Positions 35,204 to 42,699 of a stretch of 64,000 bases of DNA are shown here, in pieces. Source of the stretch: Armatimonadota bacterium (GTDB lineage: Bacteria; Sysuimicrobiota; Sysuimicrobiia; Sysuimicrobiales; Humicultoraceae). The stretch covers positions 64,596 to 128,595 of the forward strand of contig JAVKIA010000002.1 in the NCBI GenBank assembly GCA_031459715.1, in the 5' to 3' direction. The notes beneath the pieces were generated by a model, which did no database searches, was not told the origin of the DNA, and saw only the letters and a program-made list of their open reading frames with translations. Every line of letters begins with the position of its first letter. Position 1 is the first letter of the stretch. Position numbers and translations under genes: made by a program.

Positions 35204-36189
35204 GCGATGAGCCGTGCCGCTTCCTTGGCAAAGTAGGTGATGATCACATCAGCGCCGGCGCGGGCGATGGCGGTGAGGATCTCCAGCGCTGCGGCCGGCC
35301 CGTCCAGCCAGCCCCGCTCGGCGGCAGCCTTAACCATGGCATACTCCCCGCTGACGTTGTAGGCGGCCAGCGGCACCGGGACTATTTCGCGGGCGGCGCG
35401 GATGACGTCCAGGTAGGCCAGGGCCGGCTTTACCATGACCAGGTCGGCACCCTCCTCTACATCCAGGGTGATCTCCCGCAGCGCCTCGCGGACGTTGGGC
35501 GGGTCCATCTGGTAGCCACGGCGGTCGCCGAACTGCGGGGCTGAACCGGCGGCCTCGCGGAAGGGGCCGTAGAAGACGGAGGCGTACTTGGCCGAGTACG
35601 CCATCACCGCCACCTGTTGTTGCCCGGCGGCGTCCAGCGCCCTGCGGATGGCACCCACCTGGCCGTCCATCATTGCGCTGGGGGCGACGACATCCGCCCC
35701 CGCCGCCGCCAGCGCCGTGGCCGTCTGTGCCAGCAGCTCCAGTGTGGCGTCGTTGTCCACCTGGCCGTCGCGGATAACGCCGCAGTGGCCGTGGGTGGTG
35801 TACTCGCACAGGCAGACGTCCGCGGCGACAACCAGCTCCGGGTCCGCGTCGCGCAGCGCCCGGATGGCCTGGGGGACGATGCCGTCGGGGTCGTAGGCTC
35901 CGCTCCCCAGGGCGTCCTTGCGTTCGGGGATCCCGAAGAGCAGCACCGCGCGGATGCCGAGCCGGCGCAGCTCGGCGGCCTCCCCGGCCAGCAGGTCCAC
36001 CGAGAGGCGGAACTGCCCGGGCATGGGGCCGATGGGCTCGCGCACACCGCGCCCGGCTCGCACGAAGAGCGGGTAGATGAACCGCTCCGGGGTAAGGCGG
36101 GTCTCACGGGTCAGGGTCCGCAAGGTGGCGGTCCGCCGCAGCCGGCGCGGCCGCCGGACGAGCTCATGTGGGGCGGTGAGCTGCTGCAC
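35200..36189 (-). CDS. hemB: Porphobilinogen synthase (5-aminolevulinate dehydratase)
   Basis: A 329-residue enzyme. The zinc-type metal site is complete ([15 protein letters not shown] near residues 122-136), and both Schiff-base lysines are visible in [15 protein letters not shown] and [12 protein letters not shown]. The start overlaps the end of hemD by 26 bases. The N-terminal extension rich in Arg is typical. Confidence 0.96.
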   Translation of the reverse strand: MQQLTAPHELVRRPRRLRRTATLRTLTRETRLTPERFIYPLFVRAGRGVREPIGPMPGQFRLSVDLLAGEAAELRRLGIRAVLLFGIPERKDALGSGAYDPDGIVPQAIRALRDADPELVVAADVCLCEYTTHGHCGVIRDGQVDNDATLELLAQTATALAAAGADVVAPSAMMDGQVGAIRRALDAAGQQQVAVMAYSAKYASVFYGPFREAAGSAPQFGDRRGYQMDPPNVREALREITLDVEEGADLVMVKPALAYLDVIRAAREIVPVPLAAYNVSGEYAMVKAAAERGWLDGPAAALEILTAIARAGADVIITYFAKEAARLIA

Positions 36190-36955
36190 GTGCCTCCCTC
36201 CTCTGCAGTGCGGCGATCAAGCCTTCGGTGGTGTGCTCTTCGGCCACCAGGTGCGGGTGGAGCCCCAGCTCCCGCACGGCCCGCGCGGTCACAGGGCCGA
36301 TGCAGGCCACGAGGACCCCGGCCAGTGCGGCGGCGGGGTCGTCCACCAGGCGGGCGAAGCCGCGCACGGTGGAGCCGCTGGTGAACAGGACGACGTCGAT
36401 CCCCTCGGCCAGGAGGCCGCGCAGCGGCCGGCGCGATTCCTCTGGGCCCTCGACGGTGCGGTAGGCCACCACCTGATCCACATGCGCGCCCCGTTCCCGG
36501 AGCAGGCGGGGCAGCTCCGCTGAAGCGGCGTCCGCGCGCGGTAGCAGGATGCGTCGCCCGGCCACCTCGCCCAGGCCGCGGGCCACCGCCGCGGTGAGGT
36601 AGCGGTCCGGTACGAAGGCGGCGGTGACCCCTTGGGCCTGCAGCGCCGCTGCGGTCGCCGGCCCCACCGCCGCCCATCGGGGAGCGGCAGGGACCGGCAG
36701 GCCCAGGCTGTGTAGACGCTGGAAGACCGCACGTACCCCGCCGGCGCTGGTGACCACGACCCAGTCGTAGGTGTCCAACCGGCGCAGGGCCACATCCAGC
36801 GGGCCACCCGCCTCGACCTCCACAAGGGCCACCGTGGGAACCCAGCGCGGGTCCCACCCCAGAGCCTGCAGGCGTGCACAGAGCTCGCGGCCCTCGGGCC
36901 GGGTTACCAGCACCCGCCGCCCGCCTGTACCGCTCCCGTTGCCACGCCCGCTCAC
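36164..36955 (-). CDS. hemD: Uroporphyrinogen-III synthase
   Basis: A 263-residue two-domain protein that cyclises and inverts ring D of hydroxymethylbilane. Low conservation is normal for the family, but [20 protein letters not shown] (near 13-32), [34 protein letters not shown] and [17 protein letters not shown] are all typical. The GTG at 36953-36955 overlaps the hemC stop (GTGA) and is chosen over longer upstream reading. Confidence 0.93.
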   Translation of the reverse strand: MSGRGNGSGTGGRRVLVTRPEGRELCARLQALGWDPRWVPTVALVEVEAGGPLDVALRRLDTYDWVVVTSAGGVRAVFQRLHSLGLPVPAAPRWAAVGPATAAALQAQGVTAAFVPDRYLTAAVARGLGEVAGRRILLPRADAASAELPRLLRERGAHVDQVVAYRTVEGPEESRRPLRGLLAEGIDVVLFTSGSTVRGFARLVDDPAAALAGVLVACIGPVTARAVRELGLHPHLVAEEHTTEGLIAALQRREARAAAHRPT

Positions 36956-37863
36956 GTCCGCCCTCCCCCCGCCAGCACCGCGGCGCCGCGGGCAAGCAGG
37001 CGCGCCCCCAGCGCCGAGCCCAATTCCTCGGCCATCTCCACCGCGCCCTCCGCCCGGTCCCGCACCATGCTCCGGCCGTCGGGGGAGACCACAGCACCCT
37101 CCAGCACCAGGCGCCCTCCGTCGACGCGGGCCAGCGCGGCGATGGGCGCCCGGCACCCGCCTCCCACCGCCCGCAGGAAGGCCCGCTCCGCCACCAGCTC
37201 CTGCCGCGTGGGCAGGTGGTCCAGCGACGCTACCAGCGCGGAGGAGGAGCCATCCACCCGTACCTGCACCGCCACCGCACCCTGGCCGACAGCCGGCAGC
37301 ATCACCTGGGGGGAGAGCGGCGCCGTGATCCGACGGGCGAGCCCCAGGCGCTGCAGCCCTGCGGCAGCCACCACGATGGCATCCAGGGAGCCTGCGTCCA
37401 GGCGGCGCAGCCGGGTGTCCACGTTGCCGCGCAGCCCGATGATCCGCAGGTCGGGACGCAGCGCCAGGAGGAAGGCGGCCCGTCTGGGGCTGTCGGTCCC
37501 CACCCGGGCTCCGGGAGGCAGGTCCGCCACCTCCCGGCCGCTGCGACTGATCAGCGCGTCGCGCGGGTCACTGCGAGGCAGGTAGGCCGCGACGGAGACC
37601 CCGTCTGTCTCGGCGGTAGGGAGGTCCTTGGCGCTGTGCACCGCCAGGTCGATGCGTCCACCAAGCAGCGCCTGCTCCAGCTCCTTGACGAAGATCCCGC
37701 TGCCCCTCCGTAAGGCGCCCGCACTCCGGTCGCGGTCCCCGGTCGTGCGCACAGTGACGACCTCGACCGAGATGCCCCTGGCGCGCAGCGCCTGGGCCAC
37801 CAGCTCCGCCTGCGCCAGGGCCAGAGCGCTCCCCCGGGTGCCCAGGCGCAGCCGGTCAGCCAT
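36952..37863 (-). CDS. hemC: Hydroxymethylbilane synthase (porphobilinogen deaminase)
   Basis: A 303-residue enzyme. RLGTRGSALALAQAELV is at the N-terminus, AVHSAKDLPTAETDG carries the catalytic Asp region, GLRGNVDTRLRRLDAG follows, and the dipyrromethane cofactor Cys lies in GGGCRAPIAALA near residue 240. It overlaps hemA by 8 bases. Confidence 0.96.
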   Translation of the reverse strand: MADRLRLGTRGSALALAQAELVAQALRARGISVEVVTVRTTGDRDRSAGALRRGSGIFVKELEQALLGGRIDLAVHSAKDLPTAETDGVSVAAYLPRSDPRDALISRSGREVADLPPGARVGTDSPRRAAFLLALRPDLRIIGLRGNVDTRLRRLDAGSLDAIVVAAAGLQRLGLARRITAPLSPQVMLPAVGQGAVAVQVRVDGSSSALVASLDHLPTRQELVAERAFLRAVGGGCRAPIAALARVDGGRLVLEGAVVSPDGRSMVRDRAEGAVEMAEELGSALGARLLARGAAVLAGGGRT

Positions 37864-39079
37864 CCCGCCACTCCGGCTCGCCGCCGTCGGAGTCGTTGAG
37901 GGCGAACAGGTCCCGGGCCACGTCCAGGTAGATGGGCCCGTGTGTCGCCGCGCGGTCCCGCATCCGCACCAGCGGGTAGTGCAGGAACTTGTTCAGGAGG
38001 CGACGGCCAAAGGCCCGCAGGACCGGGTCGGGTGAGGAGGCCGCAGCCAGCTCCTCCTCCAGCAGGGCCTCGGCCCGACGGCGCAGCGCCCGGATCGTGG
38101 GCACGGCCTGGCGGCCAGCCAGCCAGGACAGGAACTGCGCCGTCTCCTCCTCCACAATGGCCTCCGCCCTTGCCAGCACCTCCGGGGAGACAGCCTGGGA
38201 GGCGCGGCTGCGCAGGTCGTCGAGGTCGAAAAGGCGGACACCGGGCAGGTGTCGCACCTCGGGAGCGACATCGCGCGGCACCGCCAGGTCGATCAGGACC
38301 AGGGGCCTTCCTCCCCGCGCAGAGGCCACCCTACCAACCAGCTCCCGGTCCAGAAGCGGAGCCTGAGATCCGGTGCAGGAGATAACCAGGTCGGCCTCCC
38401 GCAGGAGCCGCTCCAGGTCCCCTAACGGAGCCGCCTCCCCGCCGACGGCGCGCGCCAGCTCCACCGCAGCCGCCGGGGTGCGGTTGGTCACAACAATGGG
38501 CCCCGCGCCGGCATCCCGCAGCGCCTGCGCCGTCAGCTCTCCCACCTTTCCCGCCCCGACTACCAGGACCGCTCGATTGTCGGAAGCGGCAAGCACCTCG
38601 GCGGCCAGTACGGCCGCCGCCTTGGGGATGGAGGGGCGGTCGCGCCCCAGGGGGGTCTCGGTGCGCACACGACGCCCGGCGGCCAGCGCATGCTGCCCCA
38701 GGCGGTCCAGTACCGCTCCCAGCCTGCCCAGGCGCCGGGCCACCGCCAGCGCCTCCCGCACCTGCCCCAGGATCTGCGGCTCGCCCAGCACCATGGAATC
38801 CAGCCCTGCGGCCACAGCCAGCAGGTGGCGCACGGCGCCGCGGCCGCGCAGCACCACCAGCGGGGTCTCCTGGGGGGCGCCCGCCGCCTCCAGCAGGGCG
38901 CGGCGCAGTTCCTCTACCGACGCCGTGCCGTAGAGCTCGGTGCGGTTGCAGGTCACCAGCAGGAGGGCTTCGCCCCCCAGACCGGCCAGCAGGCGCTCGG
39001 CTGCATCCGCTCCCAGGGCGAACCGCTCCCGCAGGGCCAGGGGAGCGGTCTTGTGGCTGAGCCCGACGCTGGTGATCAC
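37856..39079 (-). CDS. hemA: Glutamyl-tRNA reductase
   Basis: A 407-residue enzyme for the first committed step of the C5 pathway. SVGLSHKTAPLALRERFA opens the protein, the catalytic Cys is in LLVTCNRTELYG near residue 45, VLGEPQILGQVREA follows, and the NADPH-binding domain shows VLVVGAGKVGELTAQAL. It overlaps the HTH regulator gene by 4 bases. Confidence 0.96.
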   Translation of the reverse strand: MITSVGLSHKTAPLALRERFALGADAAERLLAGLGGEALLLVTCNRTELYGTASVEELRRALLEAAGAPQETPLVVLRGRGAVRHLLAVAAGLDSMVLGEPQILGQVREALAVARRLGRLGAVLDRLGQHALAAGRRVRTETPLGRDRPSIPKAAAVLAAEVLAASDNRAVLVVGAGKVGELTAQALRDAGAGPIVVTNRTPAAAVELARAVGGEAAPLGDLERLLREADLVISCTGSQAPLLDRELVGRVASARGGRPLVLIDLAVPRDVAPEVRHLPGVRLFDLDDLRSRASQAVSPEVLARAEAIVEEETAQFLSWLAGRQAVPTIRALRRRAEALLEEELAAASSPDPVLRAFGRRLLNKFLHYPLVRMRDRAATHGPIYLDVARDLFALNDSDGGEPEWRDG

Positions 39080-39708
39080 GGTGTCCCCCGCCCAGGCGGG
39101 GCCTCGTAGGCCTGCACGATGGCCAGCAGCATCTCGTCCAGCAGCCGACCCAGGTCTCGTGCTGTCCTGACCTGCGCCTGGCCCGCCGGCAGCGCCTGCA
39201 CCGTGCGGGCCAGCACCAGGTCGCGGAAGAAGCAGTAGCCTTCTACAGCCTGGGAGAGCGTAAGGCCGGCGGCACGCAGTTCGCGTCCGTACCCCTGCCC
39301 CAGCAACCGCAGACGGCGTCTCGCCTCCCGCCGCTCCACGGTGCCGCCCACCGAGTTTGCCAGCAGCTCCACCACCTGCCGCCCGTGTTCTCGCGCCTTG
39401 GCCCGGAAGGCGTTGTTCAGCGCGGCGAACCAGGGGGCCGCGCGCATACGGCGCGCCGGCAGGCCGGAGACCAGGTGGAGGGTGTGACGGCGCAGCGTAG
39501 CCGCCACATCGCCGCGGGCCGGGCGCGCCGGAGCCATGAGGGCGCGCAGGTCCTCCTCGAGGAAGCGGCGGTGTCCACCCGGGGTACGGAAGGTCTGCAC
39601 CTTGCCCTGGTCCGCCCAGTGGCGCAACGTGGCTTCGTCCACGCCAAGCAAGGCGGCGGCCTGACTCAGAGACAACCAGCGTCGTACCCGGGCCACGGGG
39701 CAGTCCAC
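39076..39708 (-). CDS. MerR/excisionase-type HTH regulator heading the heme operon
   Basis: A 210-residue protein. The N-terminal helix-turn-helix and wing read LSLSQAAALLGVDEATLRHW and TFRTPGGHRRFLEEDLRAL (residues 12-56), the MerR or helix-turn-helix-17 pattern. The rest is all-helical (ALNNAFRAKAREHGRQVVEL, GLTLSQAVEGYCFFRDLVL) and lacks B12-binding motifs, so it is not a CarH. It is the first gene of the hem operon and overlaps hemA, so it is probably a heme-pathway regulator and autoregulated. The GTG at 39708 lies about 8 bases from the -10 box, so the mRNA looks leaderless. Confidence 0.8.
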   Translation of the reverse strand: MDCPVARVRRWLSLSQAAALLGVDEATLRHWADQGKVQTFRTPGGHRRFLEEDLRALMAPARPARGDVAATLRRHTLHLVSGLPARRMRAAPWFAALNNAFRAKAREHGRQVVELLANSVGGTVERREARRRLRLLGQGYGRELRAAGLTLSQAVEGYCFFRDLVLARTVQALPAGQAQVRTARDLGRLLDEMLLAIVQAYEAPPGRGTP

Positions 39709-39716
39709 GGGCTAAA

Positions 39717-39753
39717 TTCTACAGTTTTCTGCAAGACCCTTTACAAATCTGCA
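39717..39753 (-). promoter_or_regulatory. Putative hem operon promoter with repeated TnTACA motifs
   Basis: An AT-rich island, rare in this genome. On the minus strand TAGAAT (complement of 39717-39722) is a good -10, about 8 bases from the GTG start. No -35 at standard spacing is clear; TTGTAA is 19 bases upstream. On the plus strand TnTACA occurs at 39718-39723 and again exactly 22 bases on (39740-39745), with TnTGCA variants at 39728 and 39748. From memory, MerR-type CarH/LitR regulators bind 11-base repeats with a TnTACA core, so this could be the site of the regulator encoded next to it. Confidence 0.45.
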
Positions 39754-39876
39754 CAAAAGGGGGCAGCCTGTCCATCGGGGGAGTGCCCGATCTTATGCTC
39801 GGCCGGCGAGCGGAGGTCCTCCACTCCCGCCAGAGGAGGCCCATGAGCGGGTACGCACCTGCTAGATGTGCACTGC

Positions 39877-39905
39877 TTGACCGTTTGGTCAAATCCTGCT
39901 ATTGT
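39877..39905 (+). promoter_or_regulatory. paaA-operon promoter with operator on the -35
   Basis: TTGACC (39877-39882), a 17-base spacer and TATTGT (39900-39905) form the best sigma70-type promoter seen in the window. The -35 is the left arm of a perfect inverted repeat TTGACC-GTTT-GGTCAA (39877-39892), a shape common for TetR-family operators. A bound repressor would block the -35 directly. The paaA start is 63 bases after the -10. Which regulator binds is unknown; candidates are the IclR at 53060 and the TetR at 59672. Confidence 0.7.
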
Positions 39906-39967
39906 CACCAACATAGTAGCCGGGGAGCAGCGGGCGGCGCTGTGTTCTTTCTGCACGGGGGAAGCGG

Positions 39968-40903
39968 GTGGCTCCAGTCACCGAGGAGGCCCTCCGGGCA
40001 CGTCTCGACCGGGGCGAACTGGTGGAGGGTCCCGAGTACGCAACCTCAGCGTACGTCGAGTCACTCCAGCGCACCCTGATCGTCTCGGCGGACACCGAGC
40101 TGATCAGCGCGCCGGCCTACCTGCGTGCCGCGCAGGACGCCCCCAGCATCAACTCCTACATTTCGGCCATCGGCATCATCCAGGACGAACTGGGCCACGC
40201 CCACATCGCCTACCGCATGCTGCGCGACCTGGGCGTCGATACCGACGCGCTCATATATGAGCGCGACCCGGCGCAGTTCAAGCATCCTTTCGCGTTCGAC
40301 GTGCCGCTGGAGTCGTGGACGGAACTGGTGGTGGCCAACGCCTTCTATGACCGCGCCGGTTTCGTCCTGCTGGGCGATATTTACCGGCACACCACGTACG
40401 GGCCGTGGAAACGGGCGCTGGCCAAGGTGGACCGCGAGGAGAACTTCCACCTGCGTCACGGGGAGAAGTGGATGCATACGCTGGCGGCCGCCCCCGCCAC
40501 CCGGGCCGAGCTGCAGCGGGCGGTGGACTGGATGTTCCTCCTGACCGTGGAGTGGTTCGGGCTGCCCGACGACCTCAAGCGCCACAAGGAGCAGATCGGC
40601 TATGGCCTCAAGGGCTGCACCAACGACGAGCTGCGCCAGCAGTGGCTCTCCACCGCCGTCCCCCTCTGCCAGGCGCTGGGCCTGGAGGTGCCGGCGCGCT
40701 ACGACCCATCCGCCCGCCGCTGGGTCATCACCTGCCCGTTCCCGGCGCGATTCGACGCAGCGCAGAAACGCTGGCGCCTGGAAGAAGGCGCCACCACCTG
40801 GGATGAGGTCGTGGGGCGCTGGAGGCAGCGGGGACCTGCCAACGCCGAGCTGGTGGCTGAAATCCAGCGAGGCTATCGCCAGCTGCAGCAGCTCCAGGCC
40901 TGA
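39968..40903 (+). CDS. paaA: Phenylacetyl-CoA epoxidase-like catalytic subunit (PaaA family)
   Basis: A 311-residue diiron oxygenase subunit. The iron ligands are in the helices IIQDELGHAHIAYRMLRDLG (ExxH type) and KVDREENFHLRHGEKW, with a further Glu near DTELISAPAYLRA. The length fits PaaA, not the longer benzoyl-CoA epoxidase BoxB. GTG start with a GGGGGAAGC ribosome site. It heads the catabolic operon. Phenylacetyl-CoA is the family substrate, but downstream genes also point to benzoyl-CoA, so specificity is open. Confidence 0.88.
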   Translation: MAPVTEEALRARLDRGELVEGPEYATSAYVESLQRTLIVSADTELISAPAYLRAAQDAPSINSYISAIGIIQDELGHAHIAYRMLRDLGVDTDALIYERDPAQFKHPFAFDVPLESWTELVVANAFYDRAGFVLLGDIYRHTTYGPWKRALAKVDREENFHLRHGEKWMHTLAAAPATRAELQRAVDWMFLLTVEWFGLPDDLKRHKEQIGYGLKGCTNDELRQQWLSTAVPLCQALGLEVPARYDPSARRWVITCPFPARFDAAQKRWRLEEGATTWDEVVGRWRQRGPANAELVAEIQRGYRQLQQLQA

Positions 40904-40917
40904 GAGGGTGGGACCAG

Positions 40918-41274
40918 ATGGCAGGACCGCCGGTCGACCCTCCGCCCGCAGCGCTGGCGCCGGGTGAGCGGTGCACGGCGGAGGAGGCTCTGGCCGCCCT
41001 GCGCGAGGTGCTCGACCCCGAGTACCCTGTGAGCATTGTGGACCTGGGCCTGATCCGCGGTGTGGCCGTCCAGGGTGACACCGTCCGGGTCCGGATTACC
41101 TTCACGTCCATGGGCTGTCCGTGTGTGGACCTGATCCAGGACGACATCACCGCGCGGTTGCGGCGTCTGCCGGGCGTGCGCCAGGTGGATCTGGAGGTGG
41201 TCTGGGAGCCGTGGAGCCGCGCCGACATCACCGCGGAGGGGTCGCGCCGCCTCCGCCGGCTCGGGGTGGTCTAG
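40918..41274 (+). CDS. paaD: PaaD-like MIP18-domain protein (N-terminal half of a split PaaD)
   Basis: A 118-residue MIP18/DUF59 domain: AALREVLDPEYPVSIVDLGL near residues 26-45, FTSMGCPCVDLIQDDI near 60-75 and VEVVWEPWSRADITAEG-like VVWEPWSRADIT near 94-105. PaaD is needed for Fe-S or diiron assembly of the epoxidase. Canonical PaaD continues into a C-terminal zinc domain; here the protein stops at the end of the MIP18 domain and the zinc domain is encoded separately at about 42441-42635, after paaC. Confidence 0.88.
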   Translation: MAGPPVDPPPAALAPGERCTAEEALAALREVLDPEYPVSIVDLGLIRGVAVQGDTVRVRITFTSMGCPCVDLIQDDITARLRRLPGVRQVDLEVVWEPWSRADITAEGSRRLRRLGVV

Positions 41275-41321
41275 CGTCTGGTCTGACCTCCGGCGTCCCC
41301 GGCCATGTCCTGAGGGTGCGG

Positions 41322-41516
41322 ATGAACGAAGAGTACTACGAGGTGTTCGCCGCCCGCGCGGAGGCCGGTGAGCCGCTGCGCAACGTGGGCGCGGTGCGGG
41401 CCACGGGCTCACGCGAGGCGGGTATCTTTGCGCACAAGCTGTACGACGAGTGGAGGTGGCGGGCCATGTTCGTGGTGCCGCGCCGGGCGTTGCTCCCGGT
41501 GATCCGTCCCCAATGA
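41322..41516 (+). CDS. paaB: PaaB-like small structural subunit of the epoxidase
   Basis: 64 residues: NEEYYEVFAARAEAGEPLRN, then VGAVRATGSREAGIFAHKL and MFVVPRRALLPVI. The YEVF-R...VG.V.A pattern is that of PaaB, which bridges PaaA and PaaC. It is shorter than proteobacterial PaaB (about 95 residues). The ATG at 41322 is preceded by GAGGG; a GTG at 41316 is possible. The stop overlaps the next small gene (ATGA). Confidence 0.8.
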   Translation: MNEEYYEVFAARAEAGEPLRNVGAVRATGSREAGIFAHKLYDEWRWRAMFVVPRRALLPVIRPQ

Positions 41517-41722
41517 CCGGCCGGGTGCGCTTCCTGGTTCTGGCGCGGCGCGCCTACTCGGAGGCGCTTGAGTATCACGGGGTGCTGGAGGTGCCCGCGG
41601 GTGAGGACGCCGCCCGGCTGGCCCGGGAGCGGTTCGGCTCCGACTGGCTGGAACTGGTGCTGGCACCGGATGCGGCGGTGCACTGGGTTATCGGGCCGCC
41701 GGCTCTGGAGCCGACCGCATGA
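41513..41722 (+). CDS. Small PaaB-like protein of unknown role
   Basis: 69 residues starting at an ATGA overlap with paaB and ending in an ATGA overlap with paaC, so it is certainly translated with them. The sequence VRFLVLARRAYSEALEYHGV then AARLARERFGSDWLELVLAP resembles the PaaB layout (beta-strand, G, helix with AR, aromatic). It may be a second PaaB-type subunit, but the similarity is judged by eye and weak. Confidence 0.65.
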   Translation: MTGRVRFLVLARRAYSEALEYHGVLEVPAGEDAARLARERFGSDWLELVLAPDAAVHWVIGPPALEPTA

Positions 41723-42483
41723 ACCACGAGGTCACCTCCGCCCCCGAGCTGGCGCTGCCGGCGCTGGTCAACCTCATCGTGGTCCTGGCGGATACCAAGT
41801 ACTTCCTGGGGCGACGCCTCTCCGAGTGGGCGCCGGCCGCGCCGTTTCTGGAAGCGTCGGTGGCGTGCGCCGCCATCGCCCAGGAGGACCTGGGGCACTC
41901 GCGGGCCATCTATCCGCTACTGGAGGATCTGGCGTACCCCAACCGGCCCGCGCCCCTGGAGCGCGAGACCGACCGCGACCGCCGTTTCTGCGTGCGCTTC
42001 CTGGATGCGCCGTTTCCCACCTGGTCTCACGTAGTGGCCGCCGCTGTCCTGGTGGACACGGCGGTCACCACCATGTTTGAGGCGTTGGTGGCTTCTCGTC
42101 ACGAGGCGCTGGCCAGCCGCGTACGGCGCGCGCTGGAGGAGGAGCGCGCGCACCTGGGCTACGCGGAGAGCCTGGTCCGCCGGCTGGCGGCGATCCCCGG
42201 GGGAGCGGCGGCCCTGCAGGCGCGCGTGGACGAGGCACTGACAGAGATGCTGTGCTGGTACGGACCGACCGGGGAGGCGGGCGTGGAGATGCTGCGGAGC
42301 CAGGGTTTCCTTGCCGCTGCCAACGACGCTCTCCGCCAGGCGTACCTCCGCCGGGTGGCGCCGCTGCTGCTGGAGGTGGGCGTGCATCTCCCGGTGCGGT
42401 GGAATCTCGAGGAGGGCAGCTGGGAGGTGCCGCCGCTCCCGTGGGAAAGGTGGAACGCGACACAGCGCCGGCTCGAGGCCTGA
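41719..42483 (+). CDS. paaC: Phenylacetyl-CoA epoxidase-like structural subunit (PaaC family)
   Basis: A 254-residue ferritin-like helical protein: NLIVVLADTKYFLGRRLSEW, AIAQEDLGHSRAIYPLLEDL near residues 53-72, and LEEERAHLGYAESLVRRLA near 138-156. PaaC is the catalytically inactive partner of PaaA in the epoxidase core. The start overlaps the preceding small gene by 4 bases. No PaaE-type flavin/[2Fe-2S] reductase is encoded anywhere in the window. Confidence 0.87.
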   Translation: MNHEVTSAPELALPALVNLIVVLADTKYFLGRRLSEWAPAAPFLEASVACAAIAQEDLGHSRAIYPLLEDLAYPNRPAPLERETDRDRRFCVRFLDAPFPTWSHVVAAAVLVDTAVTTMFEALVASRHEALASRVRRALEEERAHLGYAESLVRRLAAIPGGAAALQARVDEALTEMLCWYGPTGEAGVEMLRSQGFLAAANDALRQAYLRRVAPLLLEVGVHLPVRWNLEEGSWEVPPLPWERWNATQRRLEA

Positions 42484-42635
42484 CCCGCCCGGGCGCGCCC
42501 CCCGGGGACGGGCCGCGGTGCCCCTGGTGCCAGTCGACGGACGTGGAGCGGGTCGGTGCCTTCGGACCGCAGCTGATGTCCGAGCAGTACCTGTGCCGCG
42601 CCTGCCACAGTCCTTTCGAGCGGATCCGCCGATAG
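42441..42635 (+). CDS. Stand-alone zinc domain of PaaD (C-terminal half of a split PaaD)
   Basis: The frame ends in CPWCQSTDVERVGAFGPQLM and SEQYLCRACHSPFERIRR: two CxxC pairs around a central FG segment, matching the C-terminal zinc domain of PaaD. The start is uncertain: GTG at 42441 or 42450, or a CTG at 42480 overlapping the paaC stop. Only the last 45 or so residues look like a folded domain. It presumably works with the MIP18 protein at 40918-41274. Confidence 0.75.
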   Translation: MGKVERDTAPARGLTRPGAPPGDGPRCPWCQSTDVERVGAFGPQLMSEQYLCRACHSPFERIRR

Positions 42636-42699
42636 GGGCGGTCGCGAGCGGCGGGGGCAGGTGCCGGGCCTCGAACGGTGGGGACGAGGAGGTCTGGCC

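Noticed and set aside
39835-40079. Small open frame from ATG 39843 with a strong AGAGGAGG ribosome site upstream of paaA
   Set aside because: It runs over the promoter and into paaA in another frame, and its translation shows no conserved pattern; the ribosome-site match is likely chance in purine-rich sequence.
39968-42635. Benzoyl-CoA epoxidase BoxB/BoxA
   Set aside because: The 311-residue catalytic subunit with separate PaaB-, PaaC- and PaaD-like proteins matches the Paa epoxidase; BoxB is longer and no BoxA reductase is present. Substrate remains open.
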